Source: Aldehydirespirator sp965204875
GTDB lineage: Bacteria > Actinomycetota > Acidimicrobiia > Acidimicrobiales > Aldehydirespiratoraceae
Assembly: GCA_965204875.1 (NCBI GenBank)
Contig: OZ242020.1
Span: 1,984,001 to 2,048,000, forward strand
DNA length: 64,000 nucleotides
Reading direction: 5' to 3'
Shown here: piece after piece, positions 1-8,075 of the stretch
Layout: every line of letters begins with the position of its first letter
Position numbering within the stretch: position 1 is the stretch's first letter
Program-made: the position numbers and the translations under genes
Notes under the pieces: model-generated
Told to the model about the DNA's origin: nothing
The model's input: only the letters and a program-made list of their open reading frames with translations
The model's database searches: none

Positions 1-268
1 CGCGCGCGGCCCGCTCCGGCGGCAGGCTCGTCATCAGCTCGCCTGCCTTGTCCATCTCGGTGTGCTCGGCTGCCTCGCCCCGGTAGAGGTCGGGAGCGAG
101 AGCCGTGAAGCCCTCGCCGGCAAGCAGGTCGCACACCGACTTGATCTGCGGTACCAGGCCCCACCATTCCTGCAGCACGATCACCCCAGGCCCCGAGCCT
201 GACTCGGCGGCGGCGATATAGCCGCGTGCTGTCGTGCCGTTGGCGGCGAACTCCACCATCTCACCCAT
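1..268 (-). CDS. Dienelactone hydrolase family protein (3' part outside window)
   Basis: Only the N-terminal 89 residues lie in the window. The protein begins MGEMVEFAANG and continues with GVIVLQEWWGLVPQIK and an ALAPDLYRGE segment, the usual start of an alpha/beta-hydrolase of the dienelactone hydrolase (carboxymethylenebutenolidase) family. The catalytic Cys, Asp and His lie beyond the edge. The start at 268 is preceded by AAGGAGG four bases away; a second in-frame ATG at 259 is possible. The family hydrolyses lactones and esters in the cytoplasm; the substrate cannot be told from this fragment. It is divergent from the hydrolase gene at 396. Confidence 0.85.
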   Translation of the reverse strand, partial: MGEMVEFAANGTTARGYIAAAESGSGPGVIVLQEWWGLVPQIKSVCDLLAGEGFTALAPDLYRGEAAEHTEMDKAGELMTSLPPERAAR

Positions 269-395
269 CGGGCCTCCTTGCCGGCGGTTCCTACGAACGC
301 CCCAAGCCTGCCAGATCGCCCGTTGCAGTGCTCACACCGGGCCTGGGTCAGCCGGTTCGCGGGCGAGCCGGGATCGTCGCTAGTTTCTTGCCGGC

Positions 396-992
396 ATGGC
401 TGTGACCTCTGCCCGCGGGCTGCTGCTGGCCCACGGCGCCGGCGGGGGCGCCGACCATCACACGCTGGCGGCCCTCGCCGACGGGCTCGACCTGCCGGTG
501 CGCCGCATGGAGTTCGCCTACCGGAAGCAGGGCCGGCGGTTCTGTGACCGCGCCCCCAGACTCGTCGCCGAGGTGCGCTCGGAGGCCGAGGCGTTCGCCG
601 CCACGCTCGGCACCGCCACCGGCTCACTGCTGCTGGGCGGCCGGTCGCTGGGCGGCCGCATGTGCTCGGTGGCCGTGGCCGAGGGTCTGCCCGCGGCCGG
701 CCTGGTGCTGCTCAGCTACCCGCTGCATCCGCCCGGTAAGCCCGGCAAGCTGCGCGTGGAGCACTTCAACCGCATCGATGTGCCGGTGCTGTTCGTGACC
801 GGCGACCCCTTCGGCACACCCGAGGAGTTCGGCGCGCACATCGGCAGCATCGCCGGCGAGGTGACCACGCACTGGCTCGAGGGCCGACCCGAGCCCAGGG
901 GCGGATGCCGAGATCGTCGCCGCCGTGGCACGGTTCATCGCCGCTCTTTGAGGCGGGGTTCGCAAGGGGGTGACGCCGCTCGAGCAGGTTGA
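396..992 (+). CDS. Alpha/beta hydrolase (KANL3/Tex30-like), frame broken near C-terminus
   Basis: A small cytoplasmic alpha/beta hydrolase. LLLAHGAGGGADH near the N-terminus forms the oxyanion region, GGRSLGGRMCS holds the nucleophile serine, and PVLFVTGDPFGTPEE is the acid-loop strand. After HWLEG (about base 885) the open frame turns into Arg/Gly-rich nonsense running to 992. A neighbouring frame from about 889 reads DPSPGADAEIVAAVARFIAA and stops at 949-951, which is the expected amphipathic C-terminal helix of this family. I infer a one- or two-base indel near 885-900, either a real mutation or a sequence error. The intact gene would be 396-951. Exact function is unknown. Confidence 0.7.
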   Translation: MAVTSARGLLLAHGAGGGADHHTLAALADGLDLPVRRMEFAYRKQGRRFCDRAPRLVAEVRSEAEAFAATLGTATGSLLLGGRSLGGRMCSVAVAEGLPAAGLVLLSYPLHPPGKPGKLRVEHFNRIDVPVLFVTGDPFGTPEEFGAHIGSIAGEVTTHWLEGRPEPRGGCRDRRRRGTVHRRSLRRGSQGGDAARAG

Positions 993-1035
993 CGCTGCTG
1001 CCGGACTCGTTGCCGCCCTTTGAGGCAGGGTCGGC
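930..1035. repeat. Imperfect ~72-bp-period duplication of a gene end
   Basis: The hydrolase stop region CCGCTCTTTGAGGCGGGG (from 941) is echoed at 1013 as CCGCCCTTTGAGGCAGGG, with further similarity on both sides. It fills the gap before prfA. The match is imperfect, so this is an older event than the similar duplications elsewhere in the window. Confidence 0.5.
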
Positions 1036-1053
1036 GAGGGTAGCCTCGCGGTC

Positions 1054-2124
1054 ATGTTGGAGCGGATCGCGGGGCTCGAGAAAGAGCTGAAAGACGTGGA
1101 GATCCGCCTTGGCGACCCCGCCGTGCGGTCCGACCCGAGCCGCCTCGCCGAGCTTGGTCGCCGCTACAAGCAACTCGACGAGATCGTGGCTGCGGGCCGC
1201 CGGCTGACCTCCGCGATCGGTGACCGCGACGAGGCGCTCGGCATGCACGCCTCGGCCAGCGCCGCCGAGCGGGTCGAGCTGCGCGAGATCGTCGAGGAAC
1301 TCGAGGCGACCGTCGCCGCCCTCGAGGACGAGATGCGGGTGCTGCTGCTGCCGCCGGACCCGAACGACGGCCGCAACGTGATCGTGGAGATCCGCGGGGC
1401 CGTGGGCGGCGAGGAGGCCAACCTGTTCGCTCGGGACCTGTTCGGCATGTACCAGGCCTATGCGCGCCGCCGGGGCTGGAAGCTGGAGCCGCTGGCCGCC
1501 TCGCCGTCGGATCTCGGAGGATACACGGAGGTCAGCGGCTTGATATCGGGAGATCAGGCGTGGACGCGCCTCAAGCACGAGGCGGGGACGCACCGCGTGC
1601 AGCGCGTGCCCGTGACCGAGTCTCAGGGCCGCGTGCACACGTCGGCGGCCACGGTGTCGGTGCTGCCCGAGGCGCGCGAGGTTGATGTGCGCATCGACGA
1701 CTCCGACCTGCAGATTGACGTCTATCGCTCCTCGGGCCCCGGCGGGCAGTCCGTCAACACCACCGACTCCGCTGTGCGGGTAACCCATCTGCCGACCGGC
1801 CTGGTGGTGTCGATGCAGGACGAGAAGAGCCAGCTTCAGAACAAGCAGAAGGCGTTGCGGGTGCTGCGCTCACGGCTTCTGCGGGCCGAGCAGGAGCGGG
1901 CCGCCGCCGAGCAGTCGGCGCTGCGGCGCGGCCAGGTGGGCGGCGGCGACCGTTCCGAGAAGATCCGCACCTACAACGTCAAGGAGAACCGGGTCACCGA
2001 CCATCGCATCGGCCTCACCGTCTACAGGCTCGAGAGGATCCTCGCCGGCGAGCTCGACCAGATCAGCGACGCCCTCGTGCAGGACGAGCAGCGCACCCTG
2101 CTGGCCCCGAGCGTCGGCGCCTGA
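1054..2124 (+). CDS. prfA: Peptide chain release factor 1
   Basis: A cytoplasmic class I release factor that reads UAA and UAG and triggers peptidyl-tRNA hydrolysis on the ribosome. At 356 residues it has normal RF1 length. It has an N-terminal coiled-coil domain (about 1-100), the codon-recognition tripeptide PVT at 186-188 inside HRVQRVPVTESQGR (the RF1-type PxT), and the catalytic GGQ at 230-232 inside SSGPGGQSVNTTDSAV. The ATG at 1054 matches homologue starts. prmC, whose product methylates the GGQ glutamine, follows after 15 bp, so the two are co-transcribed and functionally paired. Confidence 0.97.
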   Translation: MLERIAGLEKELKDVEIRLGDPAVRSDPSRLAELGRRYKQLDEIVAAGRRLTSAIGDRDEALGMHASASAAERVELREIVEELEATVAALEDEMRVLLLPPDPNDGRNVIVEIRGAVGGEEANLFARDLFGMYQAYARRRGWKLEPLAASPSDLGGYTEVSGLISGDQAWTRLKHEAGTHRVQRVPVTESQGRVHTSAATVSVLPEAREVDVRIDDSDLQIDVYRSSGPGGQSVNTTDSAVRVTHLPTGLVVSMQDEKSQLQNKQKALRVLRSRLLRAEQERAAAEQSALRRGQVGGGDRSEKIRTYNVKENRVTDHRIGLTVYRLERILAGELDQISDALVQDEQRTLLAPSVGA

Positions 2125-2139
2125 GAGGTCGGCCGCGGC

Positions 2140-3405
2140 GTGGCGGGATCCGGCCCCGGCCCGGCGAGCGGCGGGTCGATGCCGGCGCCGGTCGCTCACA
2201 GCACGGGGAGATCTGGCGGGTGTTCGGCCGAGGTGGAGGTGTCGGCGCCTGAGGGGTCGGGCAGCGGCGCGGCCGGGGCCGCGGAGCCGGTGCGCTGGCG
2301 CGGCCTGCTGGGAGAGGCGCGGCGCGCGCTGGCCGGCGTGGAGGAGGTGTGCTCGCCCGAGGTCGACGCCCGCCGCATCGTGGAGGCCGCGTCGGGAGCC
2401 GATCCGGCGACGTTCGACAGTGTGCTCGCCGAGCCGGCCACCAGACTCGGCGCAGGCCGGTTCCACGAGATGCTGCAGAGGCGCATCGCGGGCGAGCCGC
2501 TGCAGTACGTGGTCGGCTCGTGGGGGTTCCGGACCCTCGACCTGATGATCGACCGCAGGGTGCTGATCCCCAGGCCCGAGACCGAGGCGGTGGCCGGCTG
2601 GGCCATAGCGGAGGTGCAGCGTCGCGCGGTCGCGGGCGGTGGCGCCGCGGCCGGCAAAGGTGCCGGAGAGGCGGGTGCCGCGGGCGGTGGCGCCGCTGCC
2701 GGCAAAGGTGCCGGAGAGGTGGCTGCCGCCGGCGGTGGCACCGGTGCCGGGGAGGTGGCTGTGGTGGATTTGGGCACCGGGTCGGGTGCCGCGGGTGGTG
2801 GTACCGGTGCCGGGGAGGTGGCTGTGGTGGATTTGGGCACCGGGTCGGGTGCCGCGGGTGGTGGTACCGGTGCCGGGGAGGTGGCTGTGGTGGATCTGGG
2901 CACCGGGTCGGGTGCCATTGCGCTGTCGGTCGCCGTCGAGTGCCCGAGCGCCAGGGTGTTCGCCACGGACGTGTCGGCCGAGGCGCTGTCGGTGGCGCGT
3001 GCCAATTTGTCGGGACTGGGGCGCGCCGCGGCCCGGGTGAGCCTGCACGAGGGCGACTGGTACGAGGCGCTGCCCGCCGGGTTGCGTGGCTCGGTCGATG
3101 TGGTGGTCTCCAACCCGCCCTACATTGGCACCGCCGAGGAACTGCCGCCGCTGGTGGCCGACTGGGAGCCGCCCGTGGCTCTGTGGGCGGGCCCCGTGGG
3201 CGACGAGGCGGTGCATCAGGTGATCGACGGGTCCCTCGAGTGGTTGAGGCCCGGCGGCACGGTGATCGTCGAGGTGGCCTCGCATCGTGCCCGGCAAGCC
3301 GCGAGCATCGCCGCCTCGGCCGGGCTGAGCGACATCCGCGTGGAGCGCGATCTGGCCGGACTGGATCGCATCGTGATCGCCACGCGCCCCGCAACCCGCC
3401 GGTGA
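2140..3405 (+). CDS. prmC: Release factor glutamine methyltransferase with expanded SAM-motif repeats
   Basis: A SAM-dependent N5-glutamine methyltransferase acting on the GGQ of release factors. The N-terminal helical domain contains the HemK-type segment GEPLQYVVGSWGFRTLDLMI and then LIPRPETE. The catalytic NPPY is at 325-328 (VVSNPPYIG). At 421 residues it is far longer than the usual roughly 280. The excess is a low-complexity Ala/Gly/Ser N-terminus of about 50 residues and a Gly/Ala-rich insert (about 165-250) in which motif I, VVDLGTGSG, appears at about 208, 229 and 250. Only the last copy runs into the normal Rossmann continuation AIALSVAVECPSA. All repeats are in frame, so the gene looks functional. 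The start is GTG, 15 bp after prfA. Confidence 0.93.
   Translation: MAGSGPGPASGGSMPAPVAHSTGRSGGCSAEVEVSAPEGSGSGAAGAAEPVRWRGLLGEARRALAGVEEVCSPEVDARRIVEAASGADPATFDSVLAEPATRLGAGRFHEMLQRRIAGEPLQYVVGSWGFRTLDLMIDRRVLIPRPETEAVAGWAIAEVQRRAVAGGGAAAGKGAGEAGAAGGGAAAGKGAGEVAAAGGGTGAGEVAVVDLGTGSGAAGGGTGAGEVAVVDLGTGSGAAGGGTGAGEVAVVDLGTGSGAIALSVAVECPSARVFATDVSAEALSVARANLSGLGRAAARVSLHEGDWYEALPAGLRGSVDVVVSNPPYIGTAEELPPLVADWEPPVALWAGPVGDEAVHQVIDGSLEWLRPGGTVIVEVASHRARQAASIAASAGLSDIRVERDLAGLDRIVIATRPATRR
2632..2916 (+). repeat. In-frame tandem repeats inside prmC (2 x 48 bp, then ~3 x 63 bp)
   Basis: Two 48-bp units begin at 2632 and 2680. A 63-bp unit then begins at 2761, 2824 and 2887, preceded by a partial unit from 2725. 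The first two 63-bp copies are nearly identical and the third differs by C for T and then leaves the repeat. Unit lengths are multiples of three. Each 63-bp unit encodes VVDLGTGSG plus a Gly-rich spacer. Confidence 0.95.
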
Positions 3406-3435
3406 TCGGAACCTGGCTTGACCGCTGAGCGGGTG

Positions 3436-4065
3436 ATGCCGGCAGATGATCCCGCGGCGCGTGCTGCCGCGGTTGCCGCGGCACGCCGTGAGCTTCGCCG
3501 CGGCAGGCCGGTCGGGGTGCCCACCGACACGGTCTACGGGCTGGCGGCCTACGCCGCGAACGCCGACGCCGTGCAGCACCTCTTCGACCTGAAGGAACGT
3601 CCAGAGGACCGGAGCATCGCCGTGCTTGTGGCCGATGCGGCCGCCGCCGAGGCCCTCGTGCAACTGGAGGGGGCCGCAGGGCGGCTGGCCCAGCGCTTCT
3701 GGCCCGGCCCGCTCACCATCGTCGCCGCACGCAGACCCGATGCACCGCCGCATCTGGGTCGCGCCTCGTCCATCGGTGTGCGCCTGCCCGACGACGACCT
3801 CATGCGCGCCATCGCGGCGGGCGGCCCGCTGGCCGTGACCAGCGCCAACCTTCACGGGGCTGCGACGCCGCCCACCGCCGCGGCTGTCGCGGCGCTGTTC
3901 CCGTCAGTGGAGGTTGTGGTCGACGGCGGACCCCGCCCCGGGATGTCGTCCACCGTCGTCGACACCACCGGAACCACTCCCGCGGTGCTGCGTGCCGGCC
4001 CGATCACCGCCGAAGCGATCCTCGCAGCGGTCGGCGCGCCGTACTCCCCGAACGCGGATGGGTGA
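3436..4065 (+). CDS. L-threonylcarbamoyladenylate synthase (YrdC/Sua5 family)
   Basis: Makes threonylcarbamoyl-AMP from threonine, bicarbonate and ATP, the first step of t6A modification of ANN-decoding tRNAs, in the cytoplasm. GRPVGVPTDTVYGLA, KERPEDRSIAVLV, FWPGPLTIV, IGVRLPD and PLAVTSANLHG are the YrdC core motifs. The protein ends soon after VLRAGPIT, so the extra C-terminal Sua5 domain is absent and it is of short TsaC-like form. I chose ATG 3436, with GAGCGG just upstream; TTG 3418 and GTG 3433 are possible. It follows prmC closely; prfA-prmC-tsaC is a common bacterial order. Confidence 0.93.
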   Translation: MPADDPAARAAAVAAARRELRRGRPVGVPTDTVYGLAAYAANADAVQHLFDLKERPEDRSIAVLVADAAAAEALVQLEGAAGRLAQRFWPGPLTIVAARRPDAPPHLGRASSIGVRLPDDDLMRAIAAGGPLAVTSANLHGAATPPTAAAVAALFPSVEVVVDGGPRPGMSSTVVDTTGTTPAVLRAGPITAEAILAAVGAPYSPNADG

Positions 4066-4158
4066 CCGGGCCGCTCGGGCCACGGCCTCGCTTCGTGCAG
4101 TTTGAGGGGTGGGCGGTTGAGTGCGGGTTGCCCGCTCGGCCTCTTAGGATCGGTGCTG

Positions 4159-4611
4159 ATGCGGGTTGCGGTCGGGGCCGACCATGCGGGCTACGCGCTC
4201 AAGCAGGCTCTGGCAGAGCGCCTGCGGCAGGCGGGTCACGAGGTGGTGGATTGCGGCGCGCACTCCACTGAGCGGGTCGACTACCCCGACTTCGGCGCCG
4301 CGGTCGGCCGGGCCGTCGCCGGTGGCACCGCGGAGCTCGGGGTCTGCGTGTGCGGCAGCGGCAACGGCATCGCCATGGCGGCCAACAAGATCGCCGGGGT
4401 GCGGGCCGCGGTGGCCCACGACGTGACCTCGGCCCGCCTCGCAAGAGCCCACAACGACGCCAACGTGCTGTGCATCGGCGAGCGGCTCACCGGTGCCGGG
4501 GTTGCCGGCGAGGCTCTCGACGCCTGGCTCGCCGCCACCTTCGACGGCGGCCGCCACGAGGCCCGGGTCGCCAAACTAGCCAAACTGGACGCGCTGCCGG
4601 CGCACGATTGA
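4159..4611 (+). CDS. rpiB: Ribose-5-phosphate isomerase B
   Basis: Interconverts ribose-5-phosphate and ribulose-5-phosphate in the pentose phosphate pathway. At 150 residues it has normal RpiB/LacA-LacB family length. MRVAVGADHAGYALK opens the phosphate-binding strand-loop, and CVCGSGNGIAMAANK carries the catalytic cysteine (Cys65). AHDVTSARLARAHNDANVLCIG is also conserved. An in-frame TTG at 4102 exists, but the homologue-like MRVAVGADH start at 4159 is clearly better. The gene lies upstream of glyA, a pairing seen in many actinobacteria. Confidence 0.95.
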   Translation: MRVAVGADHAGYALKQALAERLRQAGHEVVDCGAHSTERVDYPDFGAAVGRAVAGGTAELGVCVCGSGNGIAMAANKIAGVRAAVAHDVTSARLARAHNDANVLCIGERLTGAGVAGEALDAWLAATFDGGRHEARVAKLAKLDALPAHD

Positions 4612-4655
4612 GCGCCCCAGAGCAGTGGCGACCGTTCATCACTACCGGCTCGGCA

Positions 4656-4751
4656 ACCGGCTTGCTCGCGCAGCCTGTCACTCAGCCACCGGCTCGCTCG
4701 CGCAGCCTGCCACCCACCCACCGGCTTGCTCGCGCAGCTTGCCACCCACCC
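4656..4751. repeat. Three tandem 32-bp repeats upstream of glyA
   Basis: Units begin at 4656, 4688 and 4720, each starting ACCGGCT(T/C)GCTCGCGCAG, and a fourth begins and stops at 4752. Copies differ at a few positions. They occupy the rpiB-glyA gap and could affect the glyA leader; no spacers or hairpin logic typical of CRISPR is seen. Confidence 0.85.
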
Positions 4752-4784
4752 ACCGACCCTTGAGACAGAGAGCGAGGATGCCCC

Positions 4785-6041
4785 ATGGCCTGGCCCACCG
4801 TTGACGGCGCCGTCACAGAACTGATCCGTCGCGAGACCCACCGCCAGAACACCACCGTTCAGCTCATCGCCTCGGAGAACTTCGCCAGCCCGGCGGTGAT
4901 GGCCGCCACCGGATCGGTGTTCACCAACAAGTACAGCGAGGGCTATCCCCGACGGCGCTACTACGGCGGCAACATGGTCGTGGACGAGGTCGAGGAACTG
5001 GCCCTGCAGCGGGCCTGCTCGCTCTTCGGCGCCGACCACGCCAATGTTCAGCCCCACGCCGGGGCCATCGCCAACATGGGCGCCTACCAGGCACTCCTTC
5101 AGCCCGGCGACACGGTGCTGGGCATGAGCCTCGACCACGGGGGCCACCTCACCCACGGTTCGCCGGTGAACTTCTCGGGCCTGCACTACCGCTTCGTGGC
5201 CTACGGCGTCACCGCCAGCGACGAGCGCATCGACCTCGACCAGCTGCGCGACCTGTCCCTGGCCGAGCGACCCAGGCTGATCGTGGCCGGGGCCACCGCG
5301 TACCCGCGCCAGATACCTCCCGAGCCCCTGAGGGAGATAGCCGACGAGGCGGGGGCGCTGCTGATGTTCGACGCGGCCCACATCGCCGGGCTGATCGCCG
5401 GCGGCGTTCATCCCAACCCGACGCAGCTGGCCGATGTGGTCACCTTCACCACGCACAAGACCCTGCGCGGCCCCCGGGGAGGGGCCATCCTGTGCCGCTC
5501 CGAGCACGCTGCAGCGGTGGACAAGGCCATGTTCCCCGGCATCCAGGGCGGCCCGCTCGATCATGCCGTGGCCGCCAAGGCGGTGGCGTTCGCGGAGGCC
5601 GCGACGGCTGAGTTCGCTGACTACGCGGCCCGCATCGTGGAGAACTCGCGGGCGCTGGCCGCGGCGCTGGCACAGCACGGCTTCCGGCTCGTCTCGGGCG
5701 GCACCGACAACCACCTGATGCTCGTCGACCTGCGCACTTTCGATGCGGACCTGACCGGCAAGGAGGCCCAGGCCGTCCTCGACTCCGCCGGCATCAGCCT
5801 CAACAAGAACACCGTGCCCGACGACCCCCGCTCGCCGTTCGTCACGTCGGGTGTTCGCATCGGCACGCCGGCGGTGACCACGCAGGGCATGGACACAGAT
5901 GACATGGCGGTGATCGCGGAGCTCATCGCCCGGGCCCTGCGCGGTCGCTCCGACGAGGCTGCGGTCGCCGCGGTCCGAGCCGACGCCGAGGCCCTGTGCG
6001 CAACCAAGCCGCCCTACCCGCAGCTGCCGAGCCGGCCTTAG
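4785..6041 (+). CDS. glyA: Serine hydroxymethyltransferase
   Basis: PLP enzyme converting serine plus tetrahydrofolate to glycine plus 5,10-methylene-THF, a central one-carbon entry point in the cytoplasm. At 418 residues it has normal length. Visible motifs are QLIASENFASPAVM, NKYSEGYPRRRYYGG, the DAAH strand, and the PLP lysine K225 in TFTTHKTLRGPRGG. The ATG at 4785 lies about 20 bp after a GAGACAGAGAGCGAGGA purine stretch that can serve as ribosome-binding site. It links to serA, folD, fhs and the demethylase cluster elsewhere in the window. Confidence 0.97.
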   Translation: MAWPTVDGAVTELIRRETHRQNTTVQLIASENFASPAVMAATGSVFTNKYSEGYPRRRYYGGNMVVDEVEELALQRACSLFGADHANVQPHAGAIANMGAYQALLQPGDTVLGMSLDHGGHLTHGSPVNFSGLHYRFVAYGVTASDERIDLDQLRDLSLAERPRLIVAGATAYPRQIPPEPLREIADEAGALLMFDAAHIAGLIAGGVHPNPTQLADVVTFTTHKTLRGPRGGAILCRSEHAAAVDKAMFPGIQGGPLDHAVAAKAVAFAEAATAEFADYAARIVENSRALAAALAQHGFRLVSGGTDNHLMLVDLRTFDADLTGKEAQAVLDSAGISLNKNTVPDDPRSPFVTSGVRIGTPAVTTQGMDTDDMAVIAELIARALRGRSDEAAVAAVRADAEALCATKPPYPQLPSRP

Positions 6042-6141
6042 GGCGTGTCCGGGAAGTTGAGCGCTTGTGTCTGGTACTCGGGCGGTACTCGCGCTGTACT
6101 GATGTGCCTGTGTCGGGTGGTCGAGCGGTAATGAGGTGCTT

Positions 6142-6633
6142 GTGTCTGTGATAGACGATCTGCTCGCCAACAACGCCGGTTACGCGGCGCGCTTCGATGA
6201 GGGCGACCTGCCGGTGCGTCCGGCCCTGGCACTGGCCGTGGTGGCCTGCATGGACGCCCGCCTCAACGTGGGGTCCCTGCTGGGCATCGGCACCGGCGAC
6301 GCGCACATCATCCGCAACGCCGGCGGCGCCGTGACCGATGACACGATCCGCTCGCTCACCATCTCGCAGCGGCTGCTGGGCACGACCTCGATCATCCTCG
6401 TCCACCACACGGACTGCGGCATGACGACCTTCAGCGACGACGAGCTGAAGAGGTCGATCCAGGCCGACACCGGACTCCGCCCGCCCTTCGCGCTCGAGGC
6501 GTTCGACGACCCCGGCGAGGACGTGCGCCAGTCCATCGCACGCATCCGGGCGAGCCCCTTCATCCCCCGCAAGAACGACATCCGCGGCTTCGTCTACGAC
6601 TGCGCCACAGGCAGGCTGAACGAGGTCGCCTAG
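6142..6633 (+). CDS. Beta-class carbonic anhydrase
   Basis: Zinc enzyme hydrating CO2. The zinc ligands are visible: Cys36 in VACMDARLNV, and His89 and Cys92 in VHHTDCGM, with the Asp-Arg pair following Cys36. RNAGGAVTDDTIRSL and DIRGFVYDCATGRLNEV match the mycobacterial Rv1284 type. At 163 residues it is a compact form. GTG 6142 (MSVIDDLLANN) is preferred because GAGG lies five bases before it; an in-frame GTG at 6136 lacks such spacing. The leader from 6042 carries near-repeats of GCTTGTGTCTG (also at the start codon). Confidence 0.93.
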   Translation: MSVIDDLLANNAGYAARFDEGDLPVRPALALAVVACMDARLNVGSLLGIGTGDAHIIRNAGGAVTDDTIRSLTISQRLLGTTSIILVHHTDCGMTTFSDDELKRSIQADTGLRPPFALEAFDDPGEDVRQSIARIRASPFIPRKNDIRGFVYDCATGRLNEVA

Positions 6634-6785
6634 CTGTCGGCCCACGTGAGGCCGCCAAGCAAGCTAGCGGCTCCTCGAGTGGGGTCGAGACCCTGATGGA
6701 ACCGGCGGCCGCTTGGATCATCGTCCGTGCCGTCGTGGAGACTGAGACGCCGACTCGTCGGGTTCGTGGGGGCATAATCATCGCT

Positions 6786-8075
6786 ATGACTACCAATTCC
6801 GACCTTGCGGCGCGCTACGCCGCCGTGCTGCCCAGTTTCCTGCACCCGCTCTACTCCGAGCCGATCTCCATCGACCGCGGCGAGGGCAGCTACGTGTGGG
6901 ATGTGGAGGGCAACCGCTACCTGGACTTCTTCGGCGGCGTGCTGACCACCATGATCGGGCACAGCGAGCCCAGCGTCGTGGCTGCCACCCGTGAGCAGGC
7001 GGCCAAGGTGATGCACACCTCCACGCTGTACCTGAGCGAGCCCATGATCGCCTTCGCCGAGGACGTGGCCCGCGTCTCGGGCATCGAGGACGCGCGGGTG
7101 TTCTTCACGCCCTCGGGCAGCGAGGCCAACGACGCGGCGCTGCTGATGGCGACCGCCCACCGCGGCTCCAACCAGATACTCGCCCTGCGCAACAGCTACC
7201 ACGGACGCTCCTTCGCCACCCAGGCCGTGACCGCTCAGCGGGGCTGGTCGTCCACCAGCCTCACCGGCCTCAACGTCACCTTCGTGCAGGGCGGCTACCG
7301 GCTGCGCAGCCCGTTCCGCGACGCCGACGACGGCGCCTACACGGCGGCCTGCGTCGACGATCTGGTGCAGCTCATTGACATGACCACGGCGGGCGACGTC
7401 GCCGCCATGATCGCCGAGCCGATCCAGGGGGTGGGAGGCTTCACCGTGCCCCCCGACGGCTTCTTCGGCGCCATGCACAAGGTGCTCGCCGCCCACGGCA
7501 TCCTGTTCATCTCCGACGAGGTGCAGACCGGCTGGGGCCGCACGGGCGACCACTTCTGGGGCTACGAGGCCCACGGGATCGTCCCCGACATGCTCACCTT
7601 CGCCAAGGGCGTGGGCAACGGCATCACCCTGGCCGGCGTGGTGGTGCGGGCCGGCATAGCCGACTCCATCGGCGCCATGCAGTTCTCCACGTTCGGGGGC
7701 AACCCGCTCTCGGCCGCGGCCGGGCGGGCCACCCTTCGGCGGGTGCTGCAGGACGGTCTGCAGGCCAACGCCGCGGCCATGGGACAGAGGCTGGTCGCAG
7801 CGCTGGCCCCGGCCGTCGAGCGCGCGGACAGTGTGGCCGAGTTGCGGGGCCGGGGACTGATGCAGGCCATGGAGTTCGTGCATCCCGGCTCGATCGAGCC
7901 CGACGCGGCCACGGCGGGGGCCGTGCTGGAGGAGTGCCGCCGGCTGGGCCTGCTGGTCGGCAAGGGCGGCCTCTACGGCAACGTGATCCGGATCACCCCG
8001 ATGCTCAACGTCAGCGCCGCCGAGATCGACGAGGGCGCGGCAGCGCTGACCCAGGCCCTCGCCGGCGCGGGTTAG
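6786..8075 (+). CDS. Class III (omega/AGXT2-like) PLP aminotransferase
   Basis: A 429-residue fold-type I aminotransferase. Motifs are YVWDVEGNRYLDFFGGVLT, the phosphate loop TPSGSEANDAAL, FISDEVQTGWGRTGD with the PLP-binding Asp, and the Schiff-base lysine K274 in LTFAKGVGNG. FSTFGGNPLSAAAG and the C-terminal GLLVGKGGLYGNVIRITP resemble alanine-glyoxylate and beta-amino-acid/4-aminobutyrate transaminases. The exact amine donor cannot be assigned. Its stop overlaps the stop of the convergent SLH-RCC1 gene. Confidence 0.92.
   Translation: MTTNSDLAARYAAVLPSFLHPLYSEPISIDRGEGSYVWDVEGNRYLDFFGGVLTTMIGHSEPSVVAATREQAAKVMHTSTLYLSEPMIAFAEDVARVSGIEDARVFFTPSGSEANDAALLMATAHRGSNQILALRNSYHGRSFATQAVTAQRGWSSTSLTGLNVTFVQGGYRLRSPFRDADDGAYTAACVDDLVQLIDMTTAGDVAAMIAEPIQGVGGFTVPPDGFFGAMHKVLAAHGILFISDEVQTGWGRTGDHFWGYEAHGIVPDMLTFAKGVGNGITLAGVVVRAGIADSIGAMQFSTFGGNPLSAAAGRATLRRVLQDGLQANAAAMGQRLVAALAPAVERADSVAELRGRGLMQAMEFVHPGSIEPDAATAGAVLEECRRLGLLVGKGGLYGNVIRITPMLNVSAAEIDEGAAALTQALAGAG

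Noticed and set aside
1870..3855. Long minus-strand open frames (661 and 473 residues) across prmC
   Set aside because: They are antisense shadows of prfA/prmC/threonylcarbamoyl-AMP synthase, low in complexity, with no domain; the plus-strand genes are certain.
4656..4751. Possible CRISPR array from regular 32-bp repeats
   Set aside because: Units are directly adjacent without spacers, and no cas genes are present; a simple tandem repeat.
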